DNA of 64,000 bases. Origin: Pseudomonas sp. TMP9 (GTDB lineage: Bacteria; Pseudomonadota; Gammaproteobacteria; Pseudomonadales; Pseudomonadaceae). Of the stretch, positions 40,123 to 48,972 are shown piece by piece (the first letter of the stretch is position 1; every line of letters begins with the position of its first letter). Location: NCBI RefSeq assembly GCF_037943105.1, contig NZ_CP149803.1:2584001-2648000 (forward strand), given 5' to 3'. The notes below the pieces were generated by a model. That model saw only the letters and a list, made by a program, of their open reading frames with translations. It was not told the DNA's origin and did no database searches. The position numbers and the translations under genes were made by a program.

Positions 40123-41366
40123 TGCTCACTCCCTTCATACGCGTAATACAAACGGGCGCTGGTCAGCGCTCGCGCTTGGGCAAAGTCGATGTGCTGCAGG
40201 CGGGTTTCGATCAGTTCGCGGCGCGCGGCAATCACACTGGCCAACTCGCTTACGCCCGATCGATAGTCGGCCAGGGTCAGTGCGACTTTCTCCTCAGCTA
40301 AAGGCAGCAAGCTGTCTTGGCTGCGGCGTAGCGCCCGGTCATAACGCTGATACTCGGCCAGGTCAGTGGCCAACTGCTGGGCATACTCGCGCTGGGCGTC
40401 TGCACGCTCGGCTTCCAGCTGGTTCAGCTGGGCTTGCTTTGCGGCAATGCGCGGGTTTTGCCGGGAGGCGGCAAACAACGGTAAATCAACGCTGACTTGC
40501 ACACTCAACATGTCGCCGAACATGGCGTCGCGCTGCTGATAAGCCAGCTGCCAGCTCCAGTCTGGGGTTTTCTCAGCTACGGCCTGGTGAATCTCGGCCT
40601 GCGCCTCAGCGGCCAGCGGATCAAATAGCACCAGCTCAGGACGGCGCTGCAGATTTTGCTGGTAGAACTCGGCCTTTACCGGCCAATTCGGCAGCTGCCC
40701 TGTCAGCGACTCGTCACCGCGCGGCCCGACCCAACGGCGCAAAGCAGCACGTTGCTGGGTGCGCTGCTGCACCAGCACGTCCTCCTGCTCGGCCAGCAAG
40801 GCGGCCTCTTGGCGTGGCCCAATGCTGTCGGCCGCCGGCCCGCGAGCGCTGCTGATGCGGGCGCGCACGACGTTGCCCAGCAAGGTGTTTTCAGCATAAA
40901 GGGTTTGGAATAACGCCAGCTTCTGCTCAACGCCGAGTGCCTCAATCCAGGCTAATGCGGTTTCCCGACGCACCCTGAGGTGTTCCACGCGCTGCGTCTG
41001 GGTAGCACGTTTAACTCCAGCCTCAGCCGCCTCCACCTGTGCACGACGCTTGGCGCGGCTGGGCACTTGCTGCATGACGCCAAGCATTTGCATGGTCATG
41101 GGTTCAGCGTTGAGGCGACCACGGTTGTCGCCCTCGATGGGTACGTTCTGCAGCCCCAACAGCAATTGTGGATCGGGCAACTCGCCAGCAGGTGTTGTCA
41201 ACTGTTGCGCGGCTTCAACCTGGGCAGCTTGCGCGGACAACGAGGGGGCTTCGCGCTCGGCCAGGCGCAGGGCTTCATTTAAGGTTAGGGCGGCAACCGG
41301 CGGGCTGCACAAAGCAGTCGCCAGAGCCCCGAGCAGCCACAGCGGGCTGGGGAAAAACGTGAACAT
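40119..41366 (-). CDS. cusC: TolC-family outer membrane channel of the Cus system
   Basis: A 415-residue outer membrane factor with a signal peptide (cleavage near VAA, residue 26) and the paired coiled-coil repeats of the TolC family, e.g. LTLNEALRLAEREAPSLSAQ at the start and the matching LPLAEEKVALTLADYRSGV near the end. It forms the exit duct for CusBA. It is shorter than E. coli CusC and lacks its lipoprotein signal, so it belongs to the heavy-metal OMF group. It is the first gene of the cus operon on this strand; cusB overlaps it by 4 bp. Confidence 0.88.
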   Translation of the reverse strand: MFTFFPSPLWLLGALATALCSPPVAALTLNEALRLAEREAPSLSAQAAQVEAAQQLTTPAGELPDPQLLLGLQNVPIEGDNRGRLNAEPMTMQMLGVMQQVPSRAKRRAQVEAAEAGVKRATQTQRVEHLRVRRETALAWIEALGVEQKLALFQTLYAENTLLGNVVRARISSARGPAADSIGPRQEAALLAEQEDVLVQQRTQQRAALRRWVGPRGDESLTGQLPNWPVKAEFYQQNLQRRPELVLFDPLAAEAQAEIHQAVAEKTPDWSWQLAYQQRDAMFGDMLSVQVSVDLPLFAASRQNPRIAAKQAQLNQLEAERADAQREYAQQLATDLAEYQRYDRALRRSQDSLLPLAEEKVALTLADYRSGVSELASVIAARRELIETRLQHIDFAQARALTSARLYYAYEGSEQ

Positions 41367-41461
41367 AGTGGTGGTTCCTGTCGAAATCGCACCCTAGGAA
41401 GGGTACTCAACAGCTGCCATGCAGCCATAGCCGCGCAGTAGCGTTCATAACAGAGCAGGAA

Positions 41462-41797
41462 TCAGGCGCGGGGAGGACGCCAAGGAGCGGCCTGTGGCCG
41501 TGAGGGAAATACCGACTGGGTTAGCCATAACGGGCCACGTTCATTCGGCAGTGCTTTGAGCTTAAGCCGTTGGGCATTCAGCAACGGCAAGCTGACCGAG
41601 GAACACTTGAGCATGTCCGGGCAGGCCTGGCTGCCGGCGGCGGCGGCCATGGCGGCATCGTCGCAGCACTCCATTTGCATTTGGCTGACGTGGTCCATCA
41701 AGCAAATTTCTCCGGCCTCGAGCATCCCCGCCACACTCTGCAAAGGCAGAATCAGCGACAGCAGCAACACCAGATAAGCTCGGCGGAAGGCATTCAT
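41462..41797 (-). CDS. Small exported Cys/Met-rich protein upstream of cusCBA
   Basis: A 111-residue protein starting MNAFRRAYLVLLLSLILPLQ, a signal peptide probably cut near SVAG. The mature part begins with a cluster of possible soft-metal ligands: ICLMDHVSQMQMECCDDAAM, then CPDMLKC, giving five cysteines and six methionines within about 40 residues. The C-terminal half is basic with no clear domain. It lies 95 bp upstream of cusC on the same strand, so a periplasmic copper-binding or sensing role is a reasonable inference. The upstream ATG at 41824 is also possible; neither start has a strong Shine-Dalgarno. Confidence 0.7.
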   Translation of the reverse strand: MNAFRRAYLVLLLSLILPLQSVAGMLEAGEICLMDHVSQMQMECCDDAAMAAAAGSQACPDMLKCSSVSLPLLNAQRLKLKALPNERGPLWLTQSVFPSRPQAAPWRPPRA

Positions 41798-41939
41798 GAG
41801 GGGCAGTTTATTCCTGCGCAGCATTCAGAACAATTACTAGAAGCCCGCCCGTGCGCATCAAGATCCGAAACGCTTGCCAATGCACGCATATCCGCCGTAC
41901 TCACGCACCCAGTCAGCACAGCTCGTAACAACTCAGGGC

Positions 41940-41980
41940 TTGCCGTTCGTGACCGCCAGTCATAGCATGACCGCCGGTCA
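41940..41980 (+). promoter_or_regulatory. Promoter with two TGAC-N5-GTCA operators before the tetR gene
   Basis: TTGCCG (41940-41945) and TAGCAT (41963-41968) are spaced 17 bp and look like -35 and -10 boxes. Two 13-bp palindromes, TGACCGCCAGTCA (41950-41962) and TGACCGCCGGTCA (41968-41980), lie 18 bp apart; the first fills the spacer and the second covers the -10/start site. Position and symmetry fit an autoregulatory operator of the TetR protein encoded 19 bp downstream. Confidence 0.7.
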
Positions 41981-41999
41981 CAAGCCCTAAGACAACCCT

Positions 42000-42656
42000 A
42001 TGCGCTACCAGGATCTTCAGTTCGAACAACGCCAAATCACCCTTCTCGATGCGGCGCGTCGACTCTTTCGCCAAGGCCCTTGGGACCGGGTGACGATCGC
42101 TGAGTTAGCCAGCAGCGCCGGCATCGGTAAAGGTACGGTGTACAAGCACTTCCCCAGCAAGGAGGCGCTCTACGCTCGCTTGGTGCTCGACCAGTCGCGG
42201 CACAACCTCAACCAGCTTCGCCAGTTAGATGACTCACAACCGGGCGCACAGTCCATGCACCGGGTGATCCGTCAGGCGTTCGAGCAAATGCTGGCTGACC
42301 CGGTGCTGGTGCAGCTGTGCCAAGTCTGTGACCGCCCGGCATTCCGGGAACGGCTAGACGCGCCCTACCGTGAAGAGTTTCTGGCTCTGGAATGCGACTA
42401 CCTGACGTTATTCAGTCAATTGTTGGAGCAAAACTTGGGTGGGCAAAAGCTCTCCCAGGCGATTTGCCAGCAACTGCTGTGGGGCGTAGAGGCGTGCTTT
42501 AACGGTGTAATGGCGCGCATTGCCTCGGGTGGCTCGGCCTATTGGGCGGGGCCTGCTGCACAGGATGCGTATTTCACCGGCGTTACCGACTTCATCATTG
42601 CCGGTCTGCGCACGCAGGCGGCCGAACTGCTTGCTCAACCTCTTTTACACGAGTAA
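42000..42656 (+). CDS. TetR-family repressor of an RND efflux operon
   Basis: A 218-residue TetR regulator. The N-terminal helix-turn-helix (residues about 28-55) reads TIAELASSAGIGKGTVYKHF, the classical pattern; the C-terminal ligand-binding part is divergent, with several cysteines (including LCQVCDRPAF). Its gene is followed 6 bp later by an adaptor and then an RND permease, so it most likely represses them and itself through the two palindromes just upstream. I cannot name the inducer. The start has almost no Shine-Dalgarno and a leader of about 25 nt at most. Confidence 0.9.
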   Translation: MRYQDLQFEQRQITLLDAARRLFRQGPWDRVTIAELASSAGIGKGTVYKHFPSKEALYARLVLDQSRHNLNQLRQLDDSQPGAQSMHRVIRQAFEQMLADPVLVQLCQVCDRPAFRERLDAPYREEFLALECDYLTLFSQLLEQNLGGQKLSQAICQQLLWGVEACFNGVMARIASGGSAYWAGPAAQDAYFTGVTDFIIAGLRTQAAELLAQPLLHE

Positions 42657-42662
42657 CCCTCC

Positions 42663-43745
42663 ATGTTCAGTCAGCTGTCCAAACGTCCTTGGTTGATCGC
42701 TGTTGCCATCAGCCTTTTGCTTTTGTTGTGGTTGCTCAGCGGTTCGCTATTCCAGGCGCAAGAAACCGCCAGCGCCGATGCGCCCGCGCCAGAGCCGGGG
42801 CTGACTAAGGTTGAAGTGCAGTGGTTAGAGGCCAGCCCCATGCAGCGCCAGCATGTGGTGCAGGGTCAGGTTGAAGCCTGGCGCCGGGTTGAGTTGCGCT
42901 CACAGATCAGCGGTACCGTGAATCGACTCGATCAAGACAAGGGCAGCCTGGTCACGCAAGGCCAGCTATTGCTCAGCCTGTCCGCTGATAACCGACCCGC
43001 TCAGGTGGCCAAGGGTGAAGCCGATGTGCGCCAGCGCGATGCCGATGCCAAAGCGGCACTCCGCCTGCGTGAGCGCAATATGATTTCCGCCAACGAATTG
43101 ATTCGCCTACAAAGCGAGCTGGCCAAGGCCCGCGCCGAGTTGGACTTAGCGCGTATTCAGCTGGCGAATGCACAGATCAAGGCGCCTTTTGCCGGCACTT
43201 ATGACCAGCGGATGATCGAGCTGGGCGACTTTGTACAGCCGGGGCAAGGCCTGCTGACCTTGGTCGATATCAGCCAACTTAAGGTCAGCGCGCAGATCGC
43301 CCAGCAAGAAGTCACCCAACTTAAGCTGGGTCAGCCGGTTAAGGTCGAACTGCTCGACGGCCGTGAATTACAAGGTGAATTGCACTTTATTGCCGCAGCG
43401 GCGGATCCCGGCTCACGCAGTTTTCGCATTGAGGTCAAGGTCGATAACCCTGATGCTCTGCGCTTGGCTGGAGCCAGTGCAACGCTGCATATTCAGACCG
43501 GAGAATCTCTTGCGCAGCGCATCTCGCCTGCGCTGTTGAGCCTGGATAAAGCCGGCCGCCACGGCGTCAAGTGGGTCAACGATCAACAGCAGGTGGTGTT
43601 CACTGCGGTGCAGCTGATCAGCGTCGATAACCAAGGCGCCTGGGTCAGCGGTTTGCCGAACAAGGTCGCGCTGATCACCCTCGGCCAAGGTTTTGTCGAG
43701 CCCGGCCAGCAGGTGATCAGCCAGCTGGCAAAGGGAGTGAACTGA
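42663..43745 (+). CDS. RND efflux periplasmic adaptor (membrane fusion protein)
   Basis: A 360-residue HlyD-family adaptor with an N-terminal membrane anchor (residues about 9-30), the split lipoyl domain (VELRSQISGTVNRLDQDKGS ... IKAPFAGTYDQRMIELGDFV), a central coiled coil rich in Ala, Arg and Glu, and a beta-barrel region. It connects the downstream RND pump to an outer-membrane channel. No channel gene lies in this operon, so a shared TolC/OprM-type protein is presumably used. The stop codon is followed after 1 bp by the permease ATG. Confidence 0.92.
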   Translation: MFSQLSKRPWLIAVAISLLLLLWLLSGSLFQAQETASADAPAPEPGLTKVEVQWLEASPMQRQHVVQGQVEAWRRVELRSQISGTVNRLDQDKGSLVTQGQLLLSLSADNRPAQVAKGEADVRQRDADAKAALRLRERNMISANELIRLQSELAKARAELDLARIQLANAQIKAPFAGTYDQRMIELGDFVQPGQGLLTLVDISQLKVSAQIAQQEVTQLKLGQPVKVELLDGRELQGELHFIAAAADPGSRSFRIEVKVDNPDALRLAGASATLHIQTGESLAQRISPALLSLDKAGRHGVKWVNDQQQVVFTAVQLISVDNQGAWVSGLPNKVALITLGQGFVEPGQQVISQLAKGVN

Positions 43746-43746
43746 T

Positions 43747-46700
43747 ATGCATAGCCTGATCGCTGCGGCGCTGGACCGCAGCCGCACGAGCTTATTGGTG
43801 CTGCTGTTCCTGATGCTCGGCGGTGTAGCCGCCTATGTGGTCATCCCCAAGGAAGCCAACCCAGATGTCAGCATCCCAATTATCTATGTCTCGGTAACGC
43901 TTGAAGGCATCAGCCCAGAAGACGCCGAACGGCTGTTGGTGCGTCCGTTGGAGCAGGAGTTGCGCAGCCTTGAAGGGGTCAAGGAAATGCGCTCCATGGC
44001 CAATGAGGGTCGAGCTTCGGTGACCCTAGAGTTTGATGCTGGGTTTAATGCCAAATTAGCATTGGCCGATGTGCGTGAGAAGGTCGATACCGCCCGCAGC
44101 AAGCTACCGGAAGAAGCCGAAGAGCCCACCGTCAACGAAGTTAACGTGGCGCTGTTTCCGGTGTTGTCCATTGGCTTGTCTGGGCCGATTGCCGAAACCG
44201 AACTGGTGTATATCGCCCGTCGCCTGAAAGAAAACGTCGAAGGCATCGCCGAAGTGCTGTCGGTGGAAATCGGCGGTGACCGCGAAGACCTGCTGGAAAT
44301 CGTCGTCGACCCGCAAGTGCTCGACAGCTATGGCATTGATTACAACGAGCTGTTCAATCTGGTCAGCCGCAACAACCGTTTAGTCGCCGCCGGCAGCTTG
44401 GACACCGGCGCAGGCCGCATGAGCCTGAAGGTGCCCGGGGTGATTGAAGACCTCGAAGACGTGCTGTCCCTGCCAATCAAGGTGGTGGGTAACAGTGTGG
44501 TGACCTTCGGCGATGTCGCCACCATCCATCGCACCTTCAAAGACCCCACCGGCTTTGCGCGCATTAATGGGCAACCCGCCGTCGTGCTGGAAGTGTCCAA
44601 GCGCAGCGGTGCCAACATCATTGCCACCATTGAGCAGGTTAAAGCGCTGATGGTCGAAGCCCAGCCGTTGCTGCCCGAAGGCCTGCAAGTCAGCTACATC
44701 ATGGACCAGTCGCAGCAGGTTAAAAGCATGCTTGGCGACCTGCTCAACAACGTCATGACCGCCATCGTCTTGGTACTCATCCTGGTAGTGGCGAGCATGG
44801 GTATGCGTTCGGCGTTGCTGGTTGGTCTAACCATTCCCGGGGCCTTTCTCACCGGCATTCTGCTGATCTGGATGCTCGGCTTCACCCTCAACATAGTCGT
44901 ACTGTTCAGCTTGATTCTGGTCGCCGGCATGTTGGTGGACGGCGCCATCGTCGTTTCCGAGCTGGCCGACCGCTATTTGCACCAAGGGCAAACGCCCCGC
45001 CAGGCCTGGGCCAATGCCGCTACGCGGATGGCTTGGCCAGTCATTGCCTCCACCGCCACCACCTTGGTGGTGTTTCTGCCGCTGTTGTTCTGGCCGGGTG
45101 TGGTTGGGCAGTTTATGAAATACCTGCCCGCCACGGTGATCGTCTGCCTGCTCGCCTCCCTGGCCATGGCACTGGTGTTCCTGCCGGTACTCGGCGCCGT
45201 CACCGGTGGTAAGCCGCTGCCGCAAGCAACCCGGCCCGGTCGTGGCGCAGTCGGTTATCGCCGGCTGCTGGGAGCGTTGCTAAAACGTCCCGGCCTGACC
45301 CTGCTCGGTATGCTCGCGCTGATTGCGTTGATCTACACCGCTTACGGCCGCTTCAACCATGGCGTTGAGTTCTTCCCCGAGACCGAGCCGGAAAGCGCAC
45401 AAATTTGGCTACGCGCCCGCGGTGATCTGTCGGTGCAGGAAAAAGACGCCTTGCTGCAAAAAGTGGAAAGCCGCCTGCTCGGTATGAGTGAAGTAAAAGC
45501 GCTATATGCCCGCTCCTTGGCGCAACCCGATGGCCAGTTGGGCGCCGATGTAATCGGCACCCTGCAGTTCCAGTTTGTCGAATGGCACGAGCGGCGCTCA
45601 GCGAGCAAAATTCTTGAGGACATGAGCACACGCACAGCGGATATGCCCGGCATTATTTTGGAGTTCCGCAAGCAAGAGGATGGCCCAAGCAGTGGTAAAC
45701 CGCTGAAACTGCAAATCAGCGCGCAAGACCCGCAGCAGGCCGACCTCTACGTAGACAAATTACGGGCGGCAATGCAAAGCATTGGCGGTTTTAAAGACAT
45801 CGAAGATGACCGAGCACTGCCCGGCATCGAATGGCGCATCGAGGTCGACCGCGAAGCGGCTGCCCGTTTCGGCGCAGACGTGCTCAGCGTGGGCAATGCC
45901 GTGCAGATGGTTACCAACGGCCTTAAGCTGGCGACTTATCGACCGGAGGATGCCACCGACGAAGTGGATATCCGCGTACGCTTACCCGCTAACTGGCGCT
46001 CCCTCGACCAGCTTGGCCGCCTGACGCTGAATACGCCGGCCGGGCAAATCCCGCTGAGTAACTTCGTCTCACTTGAGCAAGCGCCCAAGGTGGGCACCCT
46101 TCGTAGGGTCGATGGCAATCGCACCATCACCCTACAAGCTGACTTAGCCGAAGGCGCCCAGCTGGCAGAGCGGCAACGCGCACTGGAACAAGCCATGGGC
46201 GCGCCGCCAGGCGATGTGCGCCTTAACGTGGCGGGCGAAGGCGCGGATCAAAAACAGGCCGCCACGTTCCTCGGCACAGCTTTTTTGGTGGCGATTTTCC
46301 TGATGTTTATCATCTTGGTGACCCAGTTCAACAGCATCTATCAGTCATTGTTGGTCCTCTCAGCCATCGTCCTGTCGACGGCGGGTGTGTTGATGGGTTT
46401 GCTGGTCAATGGTCAGTCGTTCGGCATTGTGATGGTCGGCATGGGCCTGATCGCCTTGGCGGGCATCGTGGTGAATAACAACATCATTCTGATCGACACC
46501 TATAACCAGCTGCGCCGCCAAGGCTTGGAGCCGCACGCTGCGGCGCTGGAAACCGGCAGCCTGCGCCTGCGCCCGGTATTGCTCACCGCCGTAACTACAG
46601 TGCTGGGGCTGATCCCGATGGTCATTGGGGTCAACGTCGACCTGCTAACCCCAAGCCTAGGCTTTGGCGCGCCATCGACCCAGTGGTGGACGCAGCTGTC

Positions 46701-46899
46701 CAGCGCCATCGCAGGCGGCCTCAGTTTCGCCACCGTGTTGACGCTGCTGCTAACGCCCTGCTTGCTGGTGCTTGGCTCGCGCTTTGAAAGGCGACCGCCG
46801 CCGCTGGAAACCTTCGATGATGACCTGCTCGACTTACCGGAGCACCTGCTGGCCAGTGGCAAAACCAAGATTGAGCTGCAACCCACGCCTCAGCGGTGA
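43747..46899 (+). CDS. RND efflux permease (AcrB superfamily, substrate unknown)
   Basis: A 1050-residue inner-membrane pump with twelve membrane helices in two repeats and large periplasmic porter loops (VIPKEANPDVSIPIIYVSV at the first loop). The helix-4 motif is GMLVDGAIVVSEL, so only one of the two adjacent aspartates of AcrB (D407-D408) is present, as in several non-AcrB RND lineages. The second repeat has GIVVNNNIILIDT, typical of drug/HAE-like pumps rather than metal pumps. GGGAG precedes the ATG. Substrate class cannot be told from sequence; organic compounds are more likely than metals. Confidence 0.9.
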   Translation: MHSLIAAALDRSRTSLLVLLFLMLGGVAAYVVIPKEANPDVSIPIIYVSVTLEGISPEDAERLLVRPLEQELRSLEGVKEMRSMANEGRASVTLEFDAGFNAKLALADVREKVDTARSKLPEEAEEPTVNEVNVALFPVLSIGLSGPIAETELVYIARRLKENVEGIAEVLSVEIGGDREDLLEIVVDPQVLDSYGIDYNELFNLVSRNNRLVAAGSLDTGAGRMSLKVPGVIEDLEDVLSLPIKVVGNSVVTFGDVATIHRTFKDPTGFARINGQPAVVLEVSKRSGANIIATIEQVKALMVEAQPLLPEGLQVSYIMDQSQQVKSMLGDLLNNVMTAIVLVLILVVASMGMRSALLVGLTIPGAFLTGILLIWMLGFTLNIVVLFSLILVAGMLVDGAIVVSELADRYLHQGQTPRQAWANAATRMAWPVIASTATTLVVFLPLLFWPGVVGQFMKYLPATVIVCLLASLAMALVFLPVLGAVTGGKPLPQATRPGRGAVGYRRLLGALLKRPGLTLLGMLALIALIYTAYGRFNHGVEFFPETEPESAQIWLRARGDLSVQEKDALLQKVESRLLGMSEVKALYARSLAQPDGQLGADVIGTLQFQFVEWHERRSASKILEDMSTRTADMPGIILEFRKQEDGPSSGKPLKLQISAQDPQQADLYVDKLRAAMQSIGGFKDIEDDRALPGIEWRIEVDREAAARFGADVLSVGNAVQMVTNGLKLATYRPEDATDEVDIRVRLPANWRSLDQLGRLTLNTPAGQIPLSNFVSLEQAPKVGTLRRVDGNRTITLQADLAEGAQLAERQRALEQAMGAPPGDVRLNVAGEGADQKQAATFLGTAFLVAIFLMFIILVTQFNSIYQSLLVLSAIVLSTAGVLMGLLVNGQSFGIVMVGMGLIALAGIVVNNNIILIDTYNQLRRQGLEPHAAALETGSLRLRPVLLTAVTTVLGLIPMVIGVNVDLLTPSLGFGAPSTQWWTQLSSAIAGGLSFATVLTLLLTPCLLVLGSRFERRPPPLETFDDDLLDLPEHLLASGKTKIELQPTPQR

Positions 46900-47047
46900 A
46901 TGCATACGCCCAGGCTCGATAGCGACTTGTTAGCTTTTGCCGGGCTTGAGACCTTGATTGGGGCCTTTCGAACAATTCATCGCGGGTGCTTACTGGCGAG
47001 GCGAGCACGCTCCAGCGACAAAAGCTCAAAACCATAACCGCGAAAAT

Positions 47048-47080
47048 AAAAACGGGAGACCAATGGCCTCCCGTTTTTTT
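47048..47080. terminator. Bidirectional terminator between the RND permease gene and cheR
   Basis: AAAACGGGAG ... CTCCCGTTTT with an inner CCA-A-TGG pairing, followed by TTTTTTTA on the plus strand and by TTTTTATTTT on the minus strand. It separates the convergent RND operon and cheR. Confidence 0.8.
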
Positions 47081-47094
47081 ATACCTGCAGACGA

Positions 47095-47922
47095 CTATTT
47101 AGCCTTGTAAATAATCCCTGGGCTGCACTGCACCATCTGAAAATGGTTAGGCAGACCATTGAGTGCTTCCGACGCACCAAGAAATAGATAGCCACCGGGC
47201 TTCAACATGGCATGCATGCGCGTGAGGATGTCCTTCTTCACTTCAGCCGAGAAATAAATCAGTACGTTACGGCAGAACACCACGTCAAACTTACCCAAGC
47301 TAGAGTAGCTGTCGAGCAAGTTGAGTGGGCGAAACTCGATACGACTGCGAATGGCCGGCTTAACCACCCAGCGCCCAGGGCCCTTCGGGTCGAAGTAACG
47401 CTGCAAACGCTCTTGGGAAAGGCCGCGACCCATCGCCAAGCTGTCGTATTCACCCGATTTACAGTTAATCAGCATCGTCGGCGAAAGGTCGGTGGCAACA
47501 ATCTGCACGCCACCTTTGAGCTGACCCAGGTTAGTTTTTTCAAATTCATCGATGGTCATCGACAGCGAATAGGGCTCCTGCCCGGATGAACAGGCCGCCG
47601 ACCAGATACGCAAACGCTGGCCGGGGCTGGCTTTGATCATTTCCGGAAAAACGCGGTTTTTCATCACTTCAAATGGGTAGGTATCACGAAACCATAGGGT
47701 CTCATTGGTGGTCATGGCATCCACCACCTGCTCGCGCAACCCGCTGCGTGGTTGGTTCTGCATACGCTGAACCAGTTCGCCCAACGTTTTAATACTGTTT
47801 TGCTCCATCAGCTTATTCAGCCGACTGGAAACCAAGTACTGCTTGTTAGTGCCAAGCAGAATGCCGCAGGCTTTTTCCAGAAAAATCCGGAACTGCTCGA
47901 AATCCAAATTACCTGTAGACAC
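47095..47922 (-). CDS. cheR: Chemotaxis methyltransferase CheR
   Basis: CheR methylates glutamates of chemoreceptors with SAM, the adaptation arm of chemotaxis. The 275-residue protein has an N-terminal helical domain (FEQFRIFLEKACGILLG), MTTNETLWFRD, and the SAM motif WSAACSSGQEPYSLSM. I chose the GTG at 47922 (MSTGNLDFEQFRIF) because GAGG lies upstream and relatives start there; ATG 47943 adds seven residues and lacks a ribosome site. The gene follows cheV by 44 bp in the flagellar locus. Confidence 0.95.
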   Translation of the reverse strand: MSTGNLDFEQFRIFLEKACGILLGTNKQYLVSSRLNKLMEQNSIKTLGELVQRMQNQPRSGLREQVVDAMTTNETLWFRDTYPFEVMKNRVFPEMIKASPGQRLRIWSAACSSGQEPYSLSMTIDEFEKTNLGQLKGGVQIVATDLSPTMLINCKSGEYDSLAMGRGLSQERLQRYFDPKGPGRWVVKPAIRSRIEFRPLNLLDSYSSLGKFDVVFCRNVLIYFSAEVKKDILTRMHAMLKPGGYLFLGASEALNGLPNHFQMVQCSPGIIYKAK

Positions 47923-47966
47923 TCGCGAGGCCTCGACAAACATAGATTTAACTGAGGGCCAACCCC

Positions 47967-48899
47967 TCAGTCTCCTTCCGCAATGTTGATGCGCTCGGCC
48001 ACACGTGCGGCGAGATCATCTGGGCGGAACTTGGCAAGAAAATCATCTGCACCGACTTTCTTCACCATGGCTTGGTTGAATACGCCAGAAAGCGAAGTAT
48101 GCAGGATGATGTGCAGCTTTTGCATGCGCGGATCCGCGCGGATCTCTGCAGTCAGCGTATAGCCATCCATTTCCGGCATCTCGATATCGGAAATCAGCAT
48201 AAGGAATTCTTCCTCAGGCTTACGGCCCTCAGCGACCATAGCTTTGAGGTAATCCAACGCTTGACGGCCGTCATTGAGTGCTACCACCTCGACACCGACT
48301 GTCTCCAAGCATCGGGTAACCTGCTTACGTGCCACTGATGAATCGTCGCAGGTCAGTACACGCTTGGTAACTGCACGTGCTTGAGTTTTAGCATCCAGAA
48401 CGCCTTCAGAGATGACTTCAGAGGTCGGGGCCACTTCAGCCAAAATCTTTTCTACGTCGATGATTTCGACCATCTTGTCGTCAAGGTGGGTCACGGCCGT
48501 CAGATAATGATCGCGCCCAGTGCCCTTGGGCGGCGGATGAATCGACTCCCAGTTCATGTTGACGATGCGCTCAACCGATTGCACCAGAAAACCCTGAACC
48601 TTGGTGTTGTACTCAGTGATGATGACAAAACTGTTTTCGATATTAGCCAGTGGCGCGCTACCGGTCGCCATCGACAAATCAAGAATTGGGATGGTCCCGC
48701 CGCGAATACTGGCTACACCACGGACGACCGGACTGGATCTGGGCATGATGGTGAGTTTCGGGCATTGCAGCACCTCTTTCACCTTAAACACGTTGATCCC
48801 ATACAACTGATTGCTGTTTAGACGGAACAGCAACAACTCTAAACGATTCTGCCCAACCAACTGAGTTCGCTGGTTAACCGAATCCATCACACCGGCCAT
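47967..48899 (-). CDS. cheV: Chemotaxis coupling protein CheV
   Basis: CheV is a CheW-like coupling domain fused to a receiver domain; it links receptors to CheA and is tuned by phosphorylation. The 310-residue protein has the CheW part at about 12-165 (LLLFRLNSNQLYGINVFKVK) and a receiver at about 180-305, with the acidic pair in LTCDDSSVARKQ and the phospho-acceptor in LISDIEMPEMDGYTL. AAGGAG lies 7 bp before ATG 48899. It is divergent from flgA, the order known in pseudomonads. Confidence 0.95.
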   Translation of the reverse strand: MAGVMDSVNQRTQLVGQNRLELLLFRLNSNQLYGINVFKVKEVLQCPKLTIMPRSSPVVRGVASIRGGTIPILDLSMATGSAPLANIENSFVIITEYNTKVQGFLVQSVERIVNMNWESIHPPPKGTGRDHYLTAVTHLDDKMVEIIDVEKILAEVAPTSEVISEGVLDAKTQARAVTKRVLTCDDSSVARKQVTRCLETVGVEVVALNDGRQALDYLKAMVAEGRKPEEEFLMLISDIEMPEMDGYTLTAEIRADPRMQKLHIILHTSLSGVFNQAMVKKVGADDFLAKFRPDDLAARVAERINIAEGD

Positions 48900-48945
48900 A
48901 CCCAAACTCCTTATTTGAGTAACAGATTGCTGTCAGCGTAGCAGG

Positions 48946-48961
48946 CGGCACGCGCCTTGCT
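48946..48961 (+). promoter_or_regulatory. Sigma-54-type promoter for flgA
   Basis: CGGCAC-N5-TTGCT with GG (48947-48948) and GC (48959-48960) separated by exactly 10 bp, the sigma-54 rule. In Pseudomonas many flagellar class II genes use RpoN with FleQ, so this fits. A start site about 12 bp after the GC would fall almost on the flgA ATG at 48973. Confidence 0.55.
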
Positions 48962-48972
48962 AACTGACCCAT

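Noticed and set aside
41391..41404. CueR-like operator ACCCTAGGAAGGGT upstream of cusC
   Set aside because: The arms are short and do not match the MerR-type copper operator spacing I know; likely chance.
46900..47047. Possible small gene between the RND permease and its terminator
   Set aside because: The open frames there lack a ribosome site and conserved character; the stretch looks like plain intergenic DNA.
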